Part shown: positions 45,908-55,180 of the stretch, in pieces
How the letters are laid out: each line of letters starts with the position of its first letter
Position numbering within the stretch: the stretch's first letter is position 1
Assembly: GCF_012844455.2 (NCBI RefSeq)
Contig: NZ_JABBCQ020000009.1
Coordinates: 160,512-224,511 of the forward strand
DNA: 64,000 bases
Origin: Comamonas suwonensis
GTDB lineage: Bacteria > Pseudomonadota > Gammaproteobacteria > Burkholderiales > Burkholderiaceae_C
Reading direction: 5' to 3'
Program-made: the position numbers and the translations under genes
Notes under the pieces: generated by a model
What the model saw: only the letters and a program-made list of their open reading frames with translations
Databases searched by the model: none
Told to the model about the DNA's origin: nothing

Positions 45908-46396
45908 ATGAGCCAAGCTGCAAAAGACACCAAAGACACCATGGAAGACCTCAAGAGCACGGCCAAAGAGCTGGCTGGAGATGCCAAAGAGGCTGTGAAT
46001 GATGCAGTGAGCTCCGCCAAGAGCACGGCTCACAAGGTTGCTGATGCCGCCGAAGACATGGCTGACGATTTGGCAGACAAAGCCAAGGACACTGCACGCA
46101 GCGCGCGTCGTACGGCTTCTGAAGCCATTGACTCTACGGGTCGTCACCTGCGCAATGCCGATGATGAAGTCAACCCGTTGATCGACAACCTTGCCAACCG
46201 CGCGCAGGATCTGGCCGAGCGCAGCATCAATTTCTGGGCCGATAACTCTCACCGCGCACGTCGCCAGATCAACACGGCCACAGATGCAACCACCAAGTAT
46301 GTGAGCGAGCAACCCGGCAAATCGGTACTGATTGCTGCCGCCACTGGCGCAGCTCTGGCAACGGCCTTTTTCCTCGGTCGCTCGCGCAAAAAATAA
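45908..46396 (+). CDS. YqjD/ElaB-like (DUF883-type) membrane-anchored protein
   Basis: 162 aa. A long amphipathic Lys/Ala/Asp-rich helix (K-D-T-M-E-D-L-K-S-T-A-K-E-L-A, A-K-D-T-A-R-S-A-R-R-T) and a C-terminal membrane anchor with Y-V-S-E-Q-P-G-K-S-V-L-I-A-A-A-T-G-A-A-L ending G-R-S-R-K-K. YqjD-type proteins tether ribosomes to the inner membrane in stationary phase. Complete, unlike the truncated relative at 27505. Confidence 0.85.
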   Translation: MSQAAKDTKDTMEDLKSTAKELAGDAKEAVNDAVSSAKSTAHKVADAAEDMADDLADKAKDTARSARRTASEAIDSTGRHLRNADDEVNPLIDNLANRAQDLAERSINFWADNSHRARRQINTATDATTKYVSEQPGKSVLIAAATGAALATAFFLGRSRKK

Positions 46397-46468
46397 GCTT
46401 TCAACTCTTTTTCTGCAGGCGCCTTAGCAAACGTTTTGGCGCCGTTTTCAACACCAAGGGAGAAACCT

Positions 46469-46789
46469 ATGAAGAACATGACTCGTGCTTTGGCTTTCAG
46501 CTTTGTTGCCGTCACTGCCGTTCTGGGCACTACCGCTTGCTCGGTCGCTCGTGACCAGCAAACCGTCGGTTCCTATGTTGATGACGCTGGCATCACCACC
46601 GCAGTGAAGGCCAAGATGGCTGAAGACAAGAGCGTTTCCGCCACGGCTATCAGCGTGGAAACGTTGAAGGGCGTTGTACAGCTATCAGGCTTTGCCAAGT
46701 CTGAGGCAGAAAAAGCACGCGCTGGTGAAATTGCCCGCACAACAAAGAATGTGCGCGAAGTGCGCAACAGCATTGTGGTCAAGCCCTGA
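46469..46789 (+). CDS. BON-domain lipoprotein
   Basis: 106 aa from ATG 46469 (M-K-N-M-T-R-A-L). Signal peptide with lipobox L-G-T-T-A-C. BON domain: D-A-G-I-T-T-A-V-K-A-K-M-A, V-K-G-V-V-Q-L-S-G-F, then E-V-R-N-S-I-V-V-K-P at the end. Similar to OsmY/phospholipid-binding proteins that respond to osmotic stress. Third gene of the DUF1328/YqjD/BON group. Confidence 0.88.
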   Translation: MKNMTRALAFSFVAVTAVLGTTACSVARDQQTVGSYVDDAGITTAVKAKMAEDKSVSATAISVETLKGVVQLSGFAKSEAEKARAGEIARTTKNVREVRNSIVVKP

Positions 46790-46842
46790 TTCTGATCACA
46801 CCGCCTGAAAGCGGAGCCTGAAAGGCACTGCTTTCCTCAGCC

Positions 46843-46870
46843 AAAGCCAGCTTGAAGCTGGCTTTGTTTT
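46843..46870 (+). terminator. Rho-independent terminator after the BON lipoprotein
   Basis: AAAGCCAGC (46843-46851) pairs with GCTGGCTTT (46857-46865), then GTTTT. Confidence 0.8.
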
Positions 46871-46915
46871 GTGCACCTACACCACGGAGCCACACTTCGC
46901 CGCTAAAGTGAATGC

Positions 46916-48001
46916 ATGCGAGTTTTCAACTGCGAGGCCTGCGGCCATCTGATCTACTTTGACAGCCTGCAATGCGTGCATTGCGGTGCGGCTCAGGCAT
47001 TTCTGCCCGATCAGCTGAGGGTGGGGATTCTTCAGTCCTCCGACGCTACTTCGTATACGCCATCCAGCGATCTGACCGCACGCTACCGCCCCTGTGCGCA
47101 CCGGCACAACATCAGCCTGTGCAATTTTGCAATTGAGCCCTCTGATCCTCACCAGCTCTGCGTTTCCTGCCGCCAGACGGAATGGCTGCCAGACTCCAGC
47201 AACCCTGCCAACGAGCTGCGATGGGCCAAAATTGAAGTCGCCAAGCGGCGTCTGTTCTACACCTTGGCCAAGCTGGGCCTTCTTGACCCCCATGGGCACC
47301 GGGTTCCCGAGCCACGGTTTTCACTGCTTGCGGATATCCCAGGCTCCACCCCGGTGATGACCGGCCACGCCAGCGGCATGATTACTCTCAACGTGGTCGA
47401 AGCTGACGATGATGAGCGCGCCAGACGCCGCCTTGCGCTGCGTGAACCATTGCGAACGTTGATTGGCCATCTGCGTCACGAATCAGGGCATTTTTACTGG
47501 GATCAATTGATAGCACAAAGCGCTTGGCTGGAGCCGTTCAGAGCGCTATTCGGCTATGAAAATCTGGACTACGCGCAGGCCCTGCAACAGCACTACAACA
47601 AAGACCCCCTGGACACCCGCTGGAGCCAGAGTGCCATCAGCGCCTATGCCACATCCCACCCATGGGAAGACTGGGCCGAGACCTGGGCACATTACCTGCA
47701 CATGGTGGATTTGATGGAGACAGCGGCCAGTTACAGCACCAGCATCACCGTGCCGGACATTCCCAGCTCGGGACCGCAGATGATCTGCAACCCGCTGGGG
47801 AATGTGCCTTTGAACTTTTCTGTGATGCAGGCGCAATGGGTGCCGCTGACGCTGCTGCACAACAGCCTCAACCGCAGTCTGGGGCTTGAGGATGCCTACC
47901 CGTTCTCCATCTCAGCCATGGCGTGGGACAAGCTGCGCTTTGTGCACGACCTGATCAGTGACTACCGCCAGAAATCTGGCTTTGCAGTGCCCGCCCTGTG
48001 A
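46916..48001 (+). CDS. Putative zinc-binding metallopeptidase with zinc-ribbon
   Basis: 361 aa. N-terminal zinc ribbon (C-E-A-C ... C-V-H-C) and a further C-V-S-C pair near residue 83. The metallopeptidase-like motif is H-L-R-H-E-S-G-H-F-Y-W (an H-E-S-G-H), and W-E-D-W-A-E-T-W-A-H-Y-L-H supplies further ligands. It matches the putative zinc-binding metallo-peptidase family. Cytosolic; substrate unknown. Confidence 0.85.
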   Translation: MRVFNCEACGHLIYFDSLQCVHCGAAQAFLPDQLRVGILQSSDATSYTPSSDLTARYRPCAHRHNISLCNFAIEPSDPHQLCVSCRQTEWLPDSSNPANELRWAKIEVAKRRLFYTLAKLGLLDPHGHRVPEPRFSLLADIPGSTPVMTGHASGMITLNVVEADDDERARRRLALREPLRTLIGHLRHESGHFYWDQLIAQSAWLEPFRALFGYENLDYAQALQQHYNKDPLDTRWSQSAISAYATSHPWEDWAETWAHYLHMVDLMETAASYSTSITVPDIPSSGPQMICNPLGNVPLNFSVMQAQWVPLTLLHNSLNRSLGLEDAYPFSISAMAWDKLRFVHDLISDYRQKSGFAVPAL

Positions 48002-48011
48002 TTAACTATTC

Positions 48012-48506
48012 TTAGCTGCTACGGCCGACCTTTGCCATCAGCTTTTCGTGCACGCCCTTGGAGACGAACTTGTCCACCTCGCCGTTGAGTGTGGCGATCT
48101 CGCGTACAAAGGTGGAGCTGATGAACTGGTAACGGTCGCTGGGCGTGAGGAACACGGTTTCCACCTCGGGCATCAGCGTGCGGTTCATGCCGGCGAGCTG
48201 GAATTCATAGTCAAAATCCGTCACCGCGCGCAAACCGCGCACCATGGCCTTGGCTCCGCGGGCCAGCACAAAGTGCGCCAGCAGGCCGTCAAAGCTTTCA
48301 ACCTCAACCTGCGGGTAGCTGGCGCAAGCCTCGCGCACCATGGCAATGCGCTCGTCCAGGGTGAACAGTGTCTTCTTGTGATGACCGGCCGCCACTGCAA
48401 CGATCACCTTGCCAAACAGCTGGGTGGCCCGGCGCACCACATCCTCATGGCCCAGCGTAATCGGGTCGAAGGTGCCGGGGTAAACGGCAATCACGTTCTG
48501 GCTCAT
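48012..48506 (-). CDS. coaD: Phosphopantetheine adenylyltransferase
   Basis: 164 aa. Nucleotidyltransferase motif [14 protein letters not shown] at the start, [13 protein letters not shown] and S-S-T-F-V-R-E-I near the end. Fourth step of CoA synthesis. Separate from rsmD by about 170 bp. Confidence 0.96.
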   Translation of the reverse strand: MSQNVIAVYPGTFDPITLGHEDVVRRATQLFGKVIVAVAAGHHKKTLFTLDERIAMVREACASYPQVEVESFDGLLAHFVLARGAKAMVRGLRAVTDFDYEFQLAGMNRTLMPEVETVFLTPSDRYQFISSTFVREIATLNGEVDKFVSKGVHEKLMAKVGRSS

Positions 48507-48608
48507 GGCTTAACTCTCCTGCGGCTTTTTATGGATTTATATGCTGCTGCAGTGCAGCACAAAAGCATTATGCATGCAGCCTCAAAGTGCGCTGTTTTTG
48601 CATAAAAA

Positions 48609-48658
48609 AAGCTGCTAGCGCCTTACTTATCAGCGCTAACAGCTCTTATATCAATAGC
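48609..48658 (-). repeat. AGCTGCTAGCGC hairpin repeat, also acting as a terminator for rsmD
   Basis: AGCTGCTAGCGC and GCGCTAACAGCT make an 11-bp-class stem. On the minus strand it is followed by a T-run (the A-run at 48604-48609), so it can end rsmD transcription. It is one of several copies of this repeat family. Confidence 0.6.
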
Positions 48659-48676
48659 AAATGAATGCTTTGACTT

Positions 48677-49381
48677 TTATTGCTTTTTGAGCAGGTGGGC
48701 GTGCACAGCACCCGCTTTCAGATAACGGTACAGCTCCAGCCCCATCTCCAGCAAGCGCTCTTCAGACCAGGCCTCGGGCGCTTCCAGATAGATGAAGCCG
48801 CCGTCATTCAGCGCAGCCATGGCCGCCTTGACGGAGGGCTCGAACAGGTCAACGCTCTCAAATGGCGGGTCAAGCAAGATCAGGTCTTGGCCAGCAGCCG
48901 TCTTCAGGCAGCTCAGGCCATCGCCACGCTGCACGCGCACCATCTTGGCGTCGAGCTTTTGCTGCAGACGCTGCAGCTGCTGCACCAGCGCCGGGTCTTG
49001 CTCGTTCATGATGACACTGGTGGCACCGCGCGAAGCGGCTTCAAAACCCAGAGCGCCCGTGCCAGCAAAGGCATCCAGACATTTCCAGTTGGTCAGATCC
49101 TGACCCAGCCAGTTGAACAGCGTCTCGCGCACGCGGTCAGGTGTGGGGCGCAAACCGGGCTTTTGCGCCACGGTCAGGCGCGTGCGGCGCCACTGGCCGC
49201 CGACGATGCGAATTTCTCCCGCCCCCGTACTCTTGCCAGTCGACGCGGCACCTTTGGCTGCGCCGGGGCGGCCGGGCTGGGTCGCGGCCAGCTCCTGGGC
49301 CTTGCGCTCGGCCTCGTTAATCATCTTGTCCAGTGCCTTGCGGCCTGCGGGGGTGTGTAGTTTGATGGCGCTGCGGCTCAT
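48677..49381 (-). CDS. rsmD: 16S rRNA (guanine(966)-N(2))-methyltransferase
   Basis: 234 aa. After a Lys/Ala/Gly-rich extension of about 50 residues come the RsmD signatures I-R-I-V-G-G-Q-W-R, R-P-T-P-D-R-V-R-E-T-L-F-N-W, D-A-F-A-G-T-G-A-L-G and L-L-D-P-P-F-E. Its ATG overlaps the stop of the upstream M16 gene (ATGA), so the two are co-translated. Confidence 0.94.
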   Translation of the reverse strand: MSRSAIKLHTPAGRKALDKMINEAERKAQELAATQPGRPGAAKGAASTGKSTGAGEIRIVGGQWRRTRLTVAQKPGLRPTPDRVRETLFNWLGQDLTNWKCLDAFAGTGALGFEAASRGATSVIMNEQDPALVQQLQRLQQKLDAKMVRVQRGDGLSCLKTAAGQDLILLDPPFESVDLFEPSVKAAMAALNDGGFIYLEAPEAWSEERLLEMGLELYRYLKAGAVHAHLLKKQ

Positions 49382-50730
49382 GGCTTAGCTCCGAGGGTAA
49401 TAGTCACCATACGCTCTGGTTGCACCATGCGCTGCATGGCGTCCTTCACGTCTTTGGTGGTGAGCGCCTGAACGCGGTCCGTCCAGTGCTCCAGATAATC
49501 AAGTGGCAAGCCGTTCCAGGCAATGTTCGAGACATTGCCCAGCAGCTTGCGGTTGCTGTCGATGCGCAGCGCGAAGCCGCCGACCAGATTATCCTTGGCT
49601 GCCTTCAACTCTTTCTCTGTCGGGCCTTCTGCGATGAATTTACGCAGCACATCCTGCGAAACCTTGAGTGCCTCGGCCGCTTGGTCTGGACGGGTCTGCA
49701 GGCTGATCACAAACGCACCGCGATCAAGACCGGGAGAGAAGTCACTGGAGACACCATAGGTTAGGCCACGCTTTTCACGCACCTCTTCCATCAGGCGCGA
49801 GGTGAAACCGCCGCCGCCCAGAATATGGTTGCCGACCATCACCGCCAAAAAGTCCGGGTTGTTGCGTGCGATGCCGGGCTGGCCGATCAGCACCTGGGCC
49901 TGAGCAGACTCAAATGGAATGCTCTCCACCTTGGCCTCCTTCAAATCCTGCACCTTGGCGACTGCAGGCAAAGGCGCACAGTCATTTCCATTGGTCGCTT
50001 GCAGTGGGCCCAGCAACTGCTTGACCATGGCATCGGCCTGCTCGCGGCTGACCGCCCCCACCACGCTGACCTTGGCACGACAGGCCTTGATCAGCTCTTT
50101 GTGAAAGGCTTGCATGGCCGAGACATCGATCTTGCTCAGGCTGTCGACCGTGGTCTGGTAACCATAGGGCGAGTTGCCGAACACATCCTTGCGAAAGGCC
50201 TTGGAGGCAATGGTGCCGGGGCGTGTATCGGATTCCTTGATCGATGCGCTCCAGCGTTCGCGGTCGCGCTGCCACACGGCATCGGGCCAGCTGGGCGCAG
50301 CCATCTGCCGTGCAGCCAGGGCCACGGCCTTTTGCTGCAGATTGGGCACGGTCAAGGTGCGCAGACCAAAGGTAAAGCTGTCGCGACCGGCACTCGCACC
50401 AAAGCTGGCCCCAAGATCGGCCCAGGCCTGACCCAGCGCATTTTCATCCAGCGCAGGCGCATCGCCAGCCGCCTTGATGCCCTTGGATGCCATCATGGCC
50501 ACGGCAGCGGCCAGACCCGCCTGTCCTTGCGGGTCGCGGCGGCTGCCAGCATCAAAGTCCATCTGCACATCCACCATGGGAATGCCAGGACTTTGCACCA
50601 GCCAGACTTGCGCACCGCTGGGCTGGGTCCAGTGTTCAATCGGCAACAGCGCCCAGGCAGACTGAGTCAAAAAACCCATTCCAGCGCTTACAACCAAAGC
50701 GCCAGCAGCTATCTTTTTCATAGTTTTCAT
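49378..50730 (-). CDS. M16 family peptidase-like subunit lacking the zinc motif
   Basis: 450 aa with signal peptide (cleavage near A-W-A-L). M16 fold in two halves, but the site of the HxxEH motif reads G-Q-A-G-L-A-A-A-V, so zinc binding is lost. G-G-G-G-F-T-S-R-L and R-E-K-R-G-L-T-Y-G-V are kept in the C-terminal half. It should act as the structural partner of the catalytic M16 protein upstream (gap 17 bp). Confidence 0.92.
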   Translation of the reverse strand: MKTMKKIAAGALVVSAGMGFLTQSAWALLPIEHWTQPSGAQVWLVQSPGIPMVDVQMDFDAGSRRDPQGQAGLAAAVAMMASKGIKAAGDAPALDENALGQAWADLGASFGASAGRDSFTFGLRTLTVPNLQQKAVALAARQMAAPSWPDAVWQRDRERWSASIKESDTRPGTIASKAFRKDVFGNSPYGYQTTVDSLSKIDVSAMQAFHKELIKACRAKVSVVGAVSREQADAMVKQLLGPLQATNGNDCAPLPAVAKVQDLKEAKVESIPFESAQAQVLIGQPGIARNNPDFLAVMVGNHILGGGGFTSRLMEEVREKRGLTYGVSSDFSPGLDRGAFVISLQTRPDQAAEALKVSQDVLRKFIAEGPTEKELKAAKDNLVGGFALRIDSNRKLLGNVSNIAWNGLPLDYLEHWTDRVQALTTKDVKDAMQRMVQPERMVTITLGAKP

Positions 50731-50747
50731 GTATTACTCCGCTGTGC

Positions 50748-52217
50748 TTAGTGCAGTGAATTACCCATGTCCGCCTTGCCCGACATGGGGCGCTGGGGCT
50801 TGCCACCTGCAGGCAGGGGCTGGGGATTCAGGGTGCCAATGGTGAGCTGGTCGTCGCCAAAATACTTGGCCGCCACGGCCTTGACCTCGTCCGAAGTCAC
50901 TTTTTGCAACTCCGCCAGCAGCTTGTCTTCGGCATCCAGCGGCATGCCCTGAATCCAGTAACTGCCCAGGTTCTGGGCCTGACCCATGACCGAATCACGC
51001 TCATAGACGTTGGAGGCCATCCACTGAATCTTGACGCGCTTGAGTTCGTCCTCTTGCACGCCCTCGTCGGCCACCTTCTTGATCTGGGCACGCAGCGCGG
51101 CTTCCACATCCGCCACAGACTTGCCCTTGGCGGGCACGCCCGTCAGCATGAACAGGCTGGGGCCGCGGCCCATAATGTTCGCCGAGCTGCCAGCACTATC
51201 GGCCACGCGGCCATTGGCCTGGCCTTCGCCCTGCACCAGTGCGCGCTCCAGGCGCGCGCCGTCATAACCATCCAGCACGGCAGACAGCACCAGCAGCGCC
51301 AGCGCCTCTCTGTCCTCCACTCCCATCTTTTCCACGCTCTTCAAGCTGGGGGCGCGGTAAGCCATGGCGATAAAGGCCTGCTCTGCGGGCTGCTTGACCT
51401 CGATGCGGCGCACACCGATCTGCGTGGGTTCGGTCTGCGGCTTGCGCTGCGGCACAGCACGGGCAGGAGTGCTGCCGTAGTATTTCTCGGCCCAGGCGCG
51501 CACTTGGTTCACGTTCACATCACCCACGACAACCACGGCCGCATTGGCCGGCACATACCAGCGCTTGTGGAAGTCGCGGACATCGGCGGGAGTCATGGAA
51601 TCCAGATCGCTCATCCAGCCCACCACGGGGCGGCGATAGGGCGAGGCCATGAAGGTGGCTGCCATCAACTGCTCCATGAGCATGGCACGCGGCTGGTCAT
51701 CGGTGCGCATGCGGCGCTCTTCCTTGATGACCTCGATTTCCTTCTTGAACTCAGAATCAGGCCACAGGTTGTTGGCAAAGCGGTCAGACTCCAGCTTCAT
51801 CACCTCTTCAAGGCGGTTGGACGGAATCTGCTGGTAATAGCCGGTGTAGTCGCGCCAGGTAAAAGCGTTCTCCTGACCGCCCAGTGCCGCCACGCGGCGC
51901 GAGAAATCGCCCGGCTTGACGGTTTTGGAGCCCTTGAACATCATGTGCTCCAGCGCATGGGCCACGCCCGTGGTGCCATCGACCTCGTCCATGGAGCCCA
52001 CGCGCACCCAGACCATGTGCACCGCAGTCGGCGCGCGGCGGTCTGGCTGCACAATCAGCTGCATGCCGTTTTTCAGCGTGAACTGCTGCACCAGCGGTGC
52101 GGCTTCAGCGGTCGCGGCAGGCACAGGTTTCAACGATGCGCCCGGTGCAGCCAAAGCTGCCCCAGCGCTCAAACAGGCCATTAAGCCCAGTGCAGGGAGT
52201 GCGAGTACATGTTTCAT
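50748..52217 (-). CDS. M16 family zinc metallopeptidase (catalytic subunit)
   Basis: 489 aa from ATG 52217; the longer frame to 52457 is antisense to ftsY. Signal peptide (about 1-24). The zinc motif H-A-L-E-H is at 87-91, within V-A-H-A-L-E-H-M-M-F-K-G-S. A distal Glu lies in the E-V-I-K-E-E-R-R-M segment. It is predicted to be a periplasmic peptidase paired with the non-catalytic subunit downstream. It starts 28 bp from ftsY. Confidence 0.94.
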   Translation of the reverse strand: MKHVLALPALGLMACLSAGAALAAPGASLKPVPAATAEAAPLVQQFTLKNGMQLIVQPDRRAPTAVHMVWVRVGSMDEVDGTTGVAHALEHMMFKGSKTVKPGDFSRRVAALGGQENAFTWRDYTGYYQQIPSNRLEEVMKLESDRFANNLWPDSEFKKEIEVIKEERRMRTDDQPRAMLMEQLMAATFMASPYRRPVVGWMSDLDSMTPADVRDFHKRWYVPANAAVVVVGDVNVNQVRAWAEKYYGSTPARAVPQRKPQTEPTQIGVRRIEVKQPAEQAFIAMAYRAPSLKSVEKMGVEDREALALLVLSAVLDGYDGARLERALVQGEGQANGRVADSAGSSANIMGRGPSLFMLTGVPAKGKSVADVEAALRAQIKKVADEGVQEDELKRVKIQWMASNVYERDSVMGQAQNLGSYWIQGMPLDAEDKLLAELQKVTSDEVKAVAAKYFGDDQLTIGTLNPQPLPAGGKPQRPMSGKADMGNSLH

Positions 52218-52245
52218 AGAATGATGCGATTCTAAAAACCAGCCA

Positions 52246-53409
52246 ATGTTCAGTTTTTTCAAGAAAAAGCCCAGCCCGCCCAATGCGGTGGAGCCCACGC
52301 CAGCTGCCCCGGCAGTTGCTGCGCCCGCTCCTGTTATCGAGTCCAAGCCCATCCCAAAGGATACGCCTGCGGTGCCTGCCGAGAGCGCCAACGCCTCGTG
52401 GTGGCGCAAGCCCTTTGGTGGCGGCGCTGACAAGCATACCGAAGTAGTCCCAGCCACTCAGGATTTTGTAGCAGCCCCCGAGCCTACCGCAAAGCCGCAA
52501 GCGGATAACTCCCGCCAAAGCTGGATGGAGCGCCTGAAGGCCGGCCTGCGCAAGACCGGCTCCAGCATCGCCACCGTCTTTACTGGCACGCAGATCAACG
52601 ACGCACTTTATGAAGAGCTTGAAGATGCGCTGCTGATGGCAGACACCGGTGTCAAAGCCACCCAGCACCTGCTGGAAGACTTGAAGCGCCGCGTCAAGGA
52701 CACCAAGACCACCGAGCCCGCCGCCGTCAAGGCGCTGCTGGCCGATGCCCTGACCGACCTGCTCAAGCCCCTTGAGAAGCAGCTGACCATTGGTGAGCAC
52801 CAGCCCACCGTGGTCATGGTGGCCGGCGTCAACGGCGCGGGCAAGACCACCTCGATTGGCAAGCTGACCAAGCACCTGGCCGACAGCGACCAGACTGTGC
52901 TGCTGGCCGCCGCCGACACCTTCCGCGCTGCGGCGCGTGAGCAGTTGGGCGTATGGGCCAACCGCAACACCGTGGAAATCATCAGCCAGGAAGGGGGCGA
53001 CCCCGCCGCCGTGAGTTTTGATGCCGTTTCCGCCGGCAAGGCGCGCAAAAAAGATGTGGTACTGGTCGATACCGCCGGTCGCCTGCCCACGCAGCTGCAC
53101 CTGATGGAAGAGCTGCGCAAGATCAAGCGCGTGGTCAACAAGGCCGACGGCACTGCGCCGCACGAAGTGCTGCTGGTCATTGACGGCAACACCGGCCAGA
53201 ACGCTCTGGCTCAGGTGCGCGCCTTTGACGATGCGCTGCAGCTGACCGGCCTGATCGTGACCAAGCTGGACGGCACCGCCAAGGGCGGCGTGCTGGCCGC
53301 GATTGCGCAGGAGCGCCCTATTCCCGTCTACTTCATCGGTGTGGGCGAGAAAATCGAAGACCTGGAAACCTTCAGCGCCCGCGAGTTCTCGCAGGCTCTG
53401 CTGTCCTGA
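52246..53409 (+). CDS. ftsY: Signal recognition particle receptor FtsY
   Basis: 387 aa. Acidic/Pro/Ala-rich N-terminal A domain with a short M-F-S-F-F-K-K-K start, then the NG domain: G-V-N-G-A-G-K-T-T (P-loop), D-T-F-R-A-A-A-R-E-Q-L, D-T-A-G-R-L-P-T and T-K-L-D-G-T-A-K-G-G. It docks SRP-bound ribosomes at the membrane. Confidence 0.97.
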   Translation: MFSFFKKKPSPPNAVEPTPAAPAVAAPAPVIESKPIPKDTPAVPAESANASWWRKPFGGGADKHTEVVPATQDFVAAPEPTAKPQADNSRQSWMERLKAGLRKTGSSIATVFTGTQINDALYEELEDALLMADTGVKATQHLLEDLKRRVKDTKTTEPAAVKALLADALTDLLKPLEKQLTIGEHQPTVVMVAGVNGAGKTTSIGKLTKHLADSDQTVLLAAADTFRAAAREQLGVWANRNTVEIISQEGGDPAAVSFDAVSAGKARKKDVVLVDTAGRLPTQLHLMEELRKIKRVVNKADGTAPHEVLLVIDGNTGQNALAQVRAFDDALQLTGLIVTKLDGTAKGGVLAAIAQERPIPVYFIGVGEKIEDLETFSAREFSQALLS

Positions 53410-53482
53410 TCTGCAAGCCATTGATAGCTTGAAGCCCTTATCCTTGTGGGTTTCAAAGCGATTCAACACTAAAACCCATGAA

Positions 53483-53508
53483 GGGAGCGCACAAGGCGCT
53501 CCTTTTTT
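53483..53508 (+). terminator. Rho-independent terminator after ftsY
   Basis: GGAGCGC (53484-53490) pairs with GCGCTCC (53496-53502) and is followed by six T. Confidence 0.85.
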
Positions 53509-53523
53509 ATAGGTATCTAGGGT

Positions 53524-53883
53524 TCAGGCCTGTACCTGCTGCTTGAGCCACTTGGCGTAGTCGCTCAGGCAGCGCTCGGTACGCATCGTAATTTGCGGCA
53601 CTTCGTAGCTGTGCTGGTCGCGCATCAACTTGGTCAGCCGCTGCAAGGCCTCGGGCAGGGTCTTGCAGACCAGTCGCCACTCTGGCGATGACTGCAGCAC
53701 CCCATCCCATTCGTAGTACGAAGTAATGCGCTCGGTCTGCACACAGGCCGCCGCCTTGGCCGCCACCAGTGCGCGCGCCATGTCTTCGGCCTCGCCAGAA
53801 TGGCCCACGGTGGTGGTCACCACGCAGAGCGTGGCCCAATGGCTTTCGGGTGAAGACGCGGTCTTGGTAGATAGGGTGCTCAT
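53524..53883 (-). CDS. cutA: Divalent-cation tolerance protein CutA
   Basis: 119 aa from ATG 53883. The CutA1 pattern: T-T-V-G-H-S-G-E-A-E-D-M-A-R-A-L-V, A-A-C-V-Q, I-T-S-Y-Y-E-W-D-G and H-S-Y-E-V-P-Q-I. Trimeric ferredoxin-like fold linked to copper tolerance. Downstream of the panE-like gene (42-bp gap). Confidence 0.93.
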   Translation of the reverse strand: MSTLSTKTASSPESHWATLCVVTTTVGHSGEAEDMARALVAAKAAACVQTERITSYYEWDGVLQSSPEWRLVCKTLPEALQRLTKLMRDQHSYEVPQITMRTERCLSDYAKWLKQQVQA

Positions 53884-53925
53884 GCAGCCTAGTCTAGGCC
53901 CAAGAGCATTCCGACCCGCCAAGCG

Positions 53926-54930
53926 TTACAACGGATACAAACCCAGCTGCTGCGCACGCAGTCGGGTCAGCCCCAGCAGTGCATCGGTAAACGGCGTGGC
54001 AATACCGCACATGACGCCCATCTCGCGCACCGCGCCGACCAGTGCATCCAGCTCCACCGGCTTGCCGCCTTCCACATCCTGCAGCATGGAGGTCTTGAAG
54101 CCACCCAGCTTGAGCGTGACCTGATGGCGGTCCTGCGGCGAATCGCTGATCGGCAGGCCGATGCGGGCACCAACCTCTTTGGCCTCAAGCATCACGGCGG
54201 TGATGAAGTTGCGCACCAGCTCATCGCCCAGAATCCTGTCCGTCGTCGCACCAGTGATGGCACTGACGGGGTTCATGGTCATATTGCCCCAGAGCTTGTA
54301 CCAAGCGTCGCGCTGGATGTTGCTGGAGACCTTGACCTCCAGCCCTCCCCCGCCTAACAGCCCGGCCAGCGCCAGCAGGCGCGGCGTAGGTTCGTCGCCA
54401 GGCAGCGCCATGGGCTCGCCCACGATGATGCTGTTGCCAAAATGGCGGCGTACCACGCCGGGCGCATCCAGCGAGCAGCTGGCATGCACGACTGAGCCAA
54501 TCACCTGCGTCGTGGGAATGGCCTGCGCTATCTCACCCTGCGGGTCCACGGTCTTGAGCTGCAAGCCGCGCAGACTGGCGTCCACCCCGCCGGCCAGAAA
54601 CCACCATGGCACGCCATTCATGGCTGTCAGCACCAGTGTCTGCGGGCCGATCAGCGGAGCAATCTGGCGCGCCACATCCGGCATGGCCGGGGCTTTGACA
54701 GCAATCACCACCACATCCTGCACACCCAGTGCGGCAGGGTCTGGCTGGGCATTGACGGCCACGGTCTCGCGCGCATCGCCATGCACCAGCGTCAAACCGT
54801 TTTGCTGCAAGGCGGCCAGCGTCTGGCCCCGCGCCACCGCGCTGAGTTCACACCCAGCCTTGGCCAGCGCCACACCCAGCCAGCCACCAATGGCACCCGC
54901 GCCAAAAATGCATACCTTGGTCAAATTCAT
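53926..54930 (-). CDS. 2-dehydropantoate 2-reductase-like protein
   Basis: 334 aa from ATG 54930; a GTG two codons upstream is possible. NADP motif C-I-F-G-A-G-A-I-G-G-W-L-G, a K-A-P-A-M region and the catalytic-type Lys in W-Y-K-L-W-G-N-M-T-M-N-P. The C-terminal domain has E-L-D-A-L-V-G-A-V. The panE family is widely duplicated, so ketopantoate reduction is likely but not proven. Confidence 0.85.
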   Translation of the reverse strand: MNLTKVCIFGAGAIGGWLGVALAKAGCELSAVARGQTLAALQQNGLTLVHGDARETVAVNAQPDPAALGVQDVVVIAVKAPAMPDVARQIAPLIGPQTLVLTAMNGVPWWFLAGGVDASLRGLQLKTVDPQGEIAQAIPTTQVIGSVVHASCSLDAPGVVRRHFGNSIIVGEPMALPGDEPTPRLLALAGLLGGGGLEVKVSSNIQRDAWYKLWGNMTMNPVSAITGATTDRILGDELVRNFITAVMLEAKEVGARIGLPISDSPQDRHQVTLKLGGFKTSMLQDVEGGKPVELDALVGAVREMGVMCGIATPFTDALLGLTRLRAQQLGLYPL

Positions 54931-54985
54931 CTCCACATCTCACTTTTAAGTTTTATCCGGGCGCAGCAATGACTCTCAAAACAAG

Positions 54986-55013
54986 AGCAGCTAGCGCTTG
55001 ATGAGAAAGCGCT
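54986..55013. repeat. AGCAGCTAGCGCTT/AAGCGCT repeat
   Basis: AGCAGCTAGCGCTTGATGAGAAAGCGCT, followed by GGGGCTTTTTTCAT. Same family as 8135 and 48609, and it also precedes a T-run. Confidence 0.5.
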
Positions 55014-55180
55014 TGGGGCTTTTTTCATACTTAATTTTCACCGGGCGGGCGCATCTTTGCGCATTGTTGACACGTGAACATCAGTATCAACCCGAGAGAA
55101 ACTGAGGGCCGTTGACAGCTGACAGACCCGCCAGCCGGGTGCCCGCTGCCTTGTGTTTTGTATTTTCAAGGACTGTCCTC

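Noticed and set aside
50904..52184. Long plus-strand frame (426 codons) opposite the M16 gene
   Set aside because: Antisense shadow of high-GC coding sequence; the M16 motifs are on the minus strand. The same reasoning applies to 16225-17427, 52105-53469 and 60535-61665.
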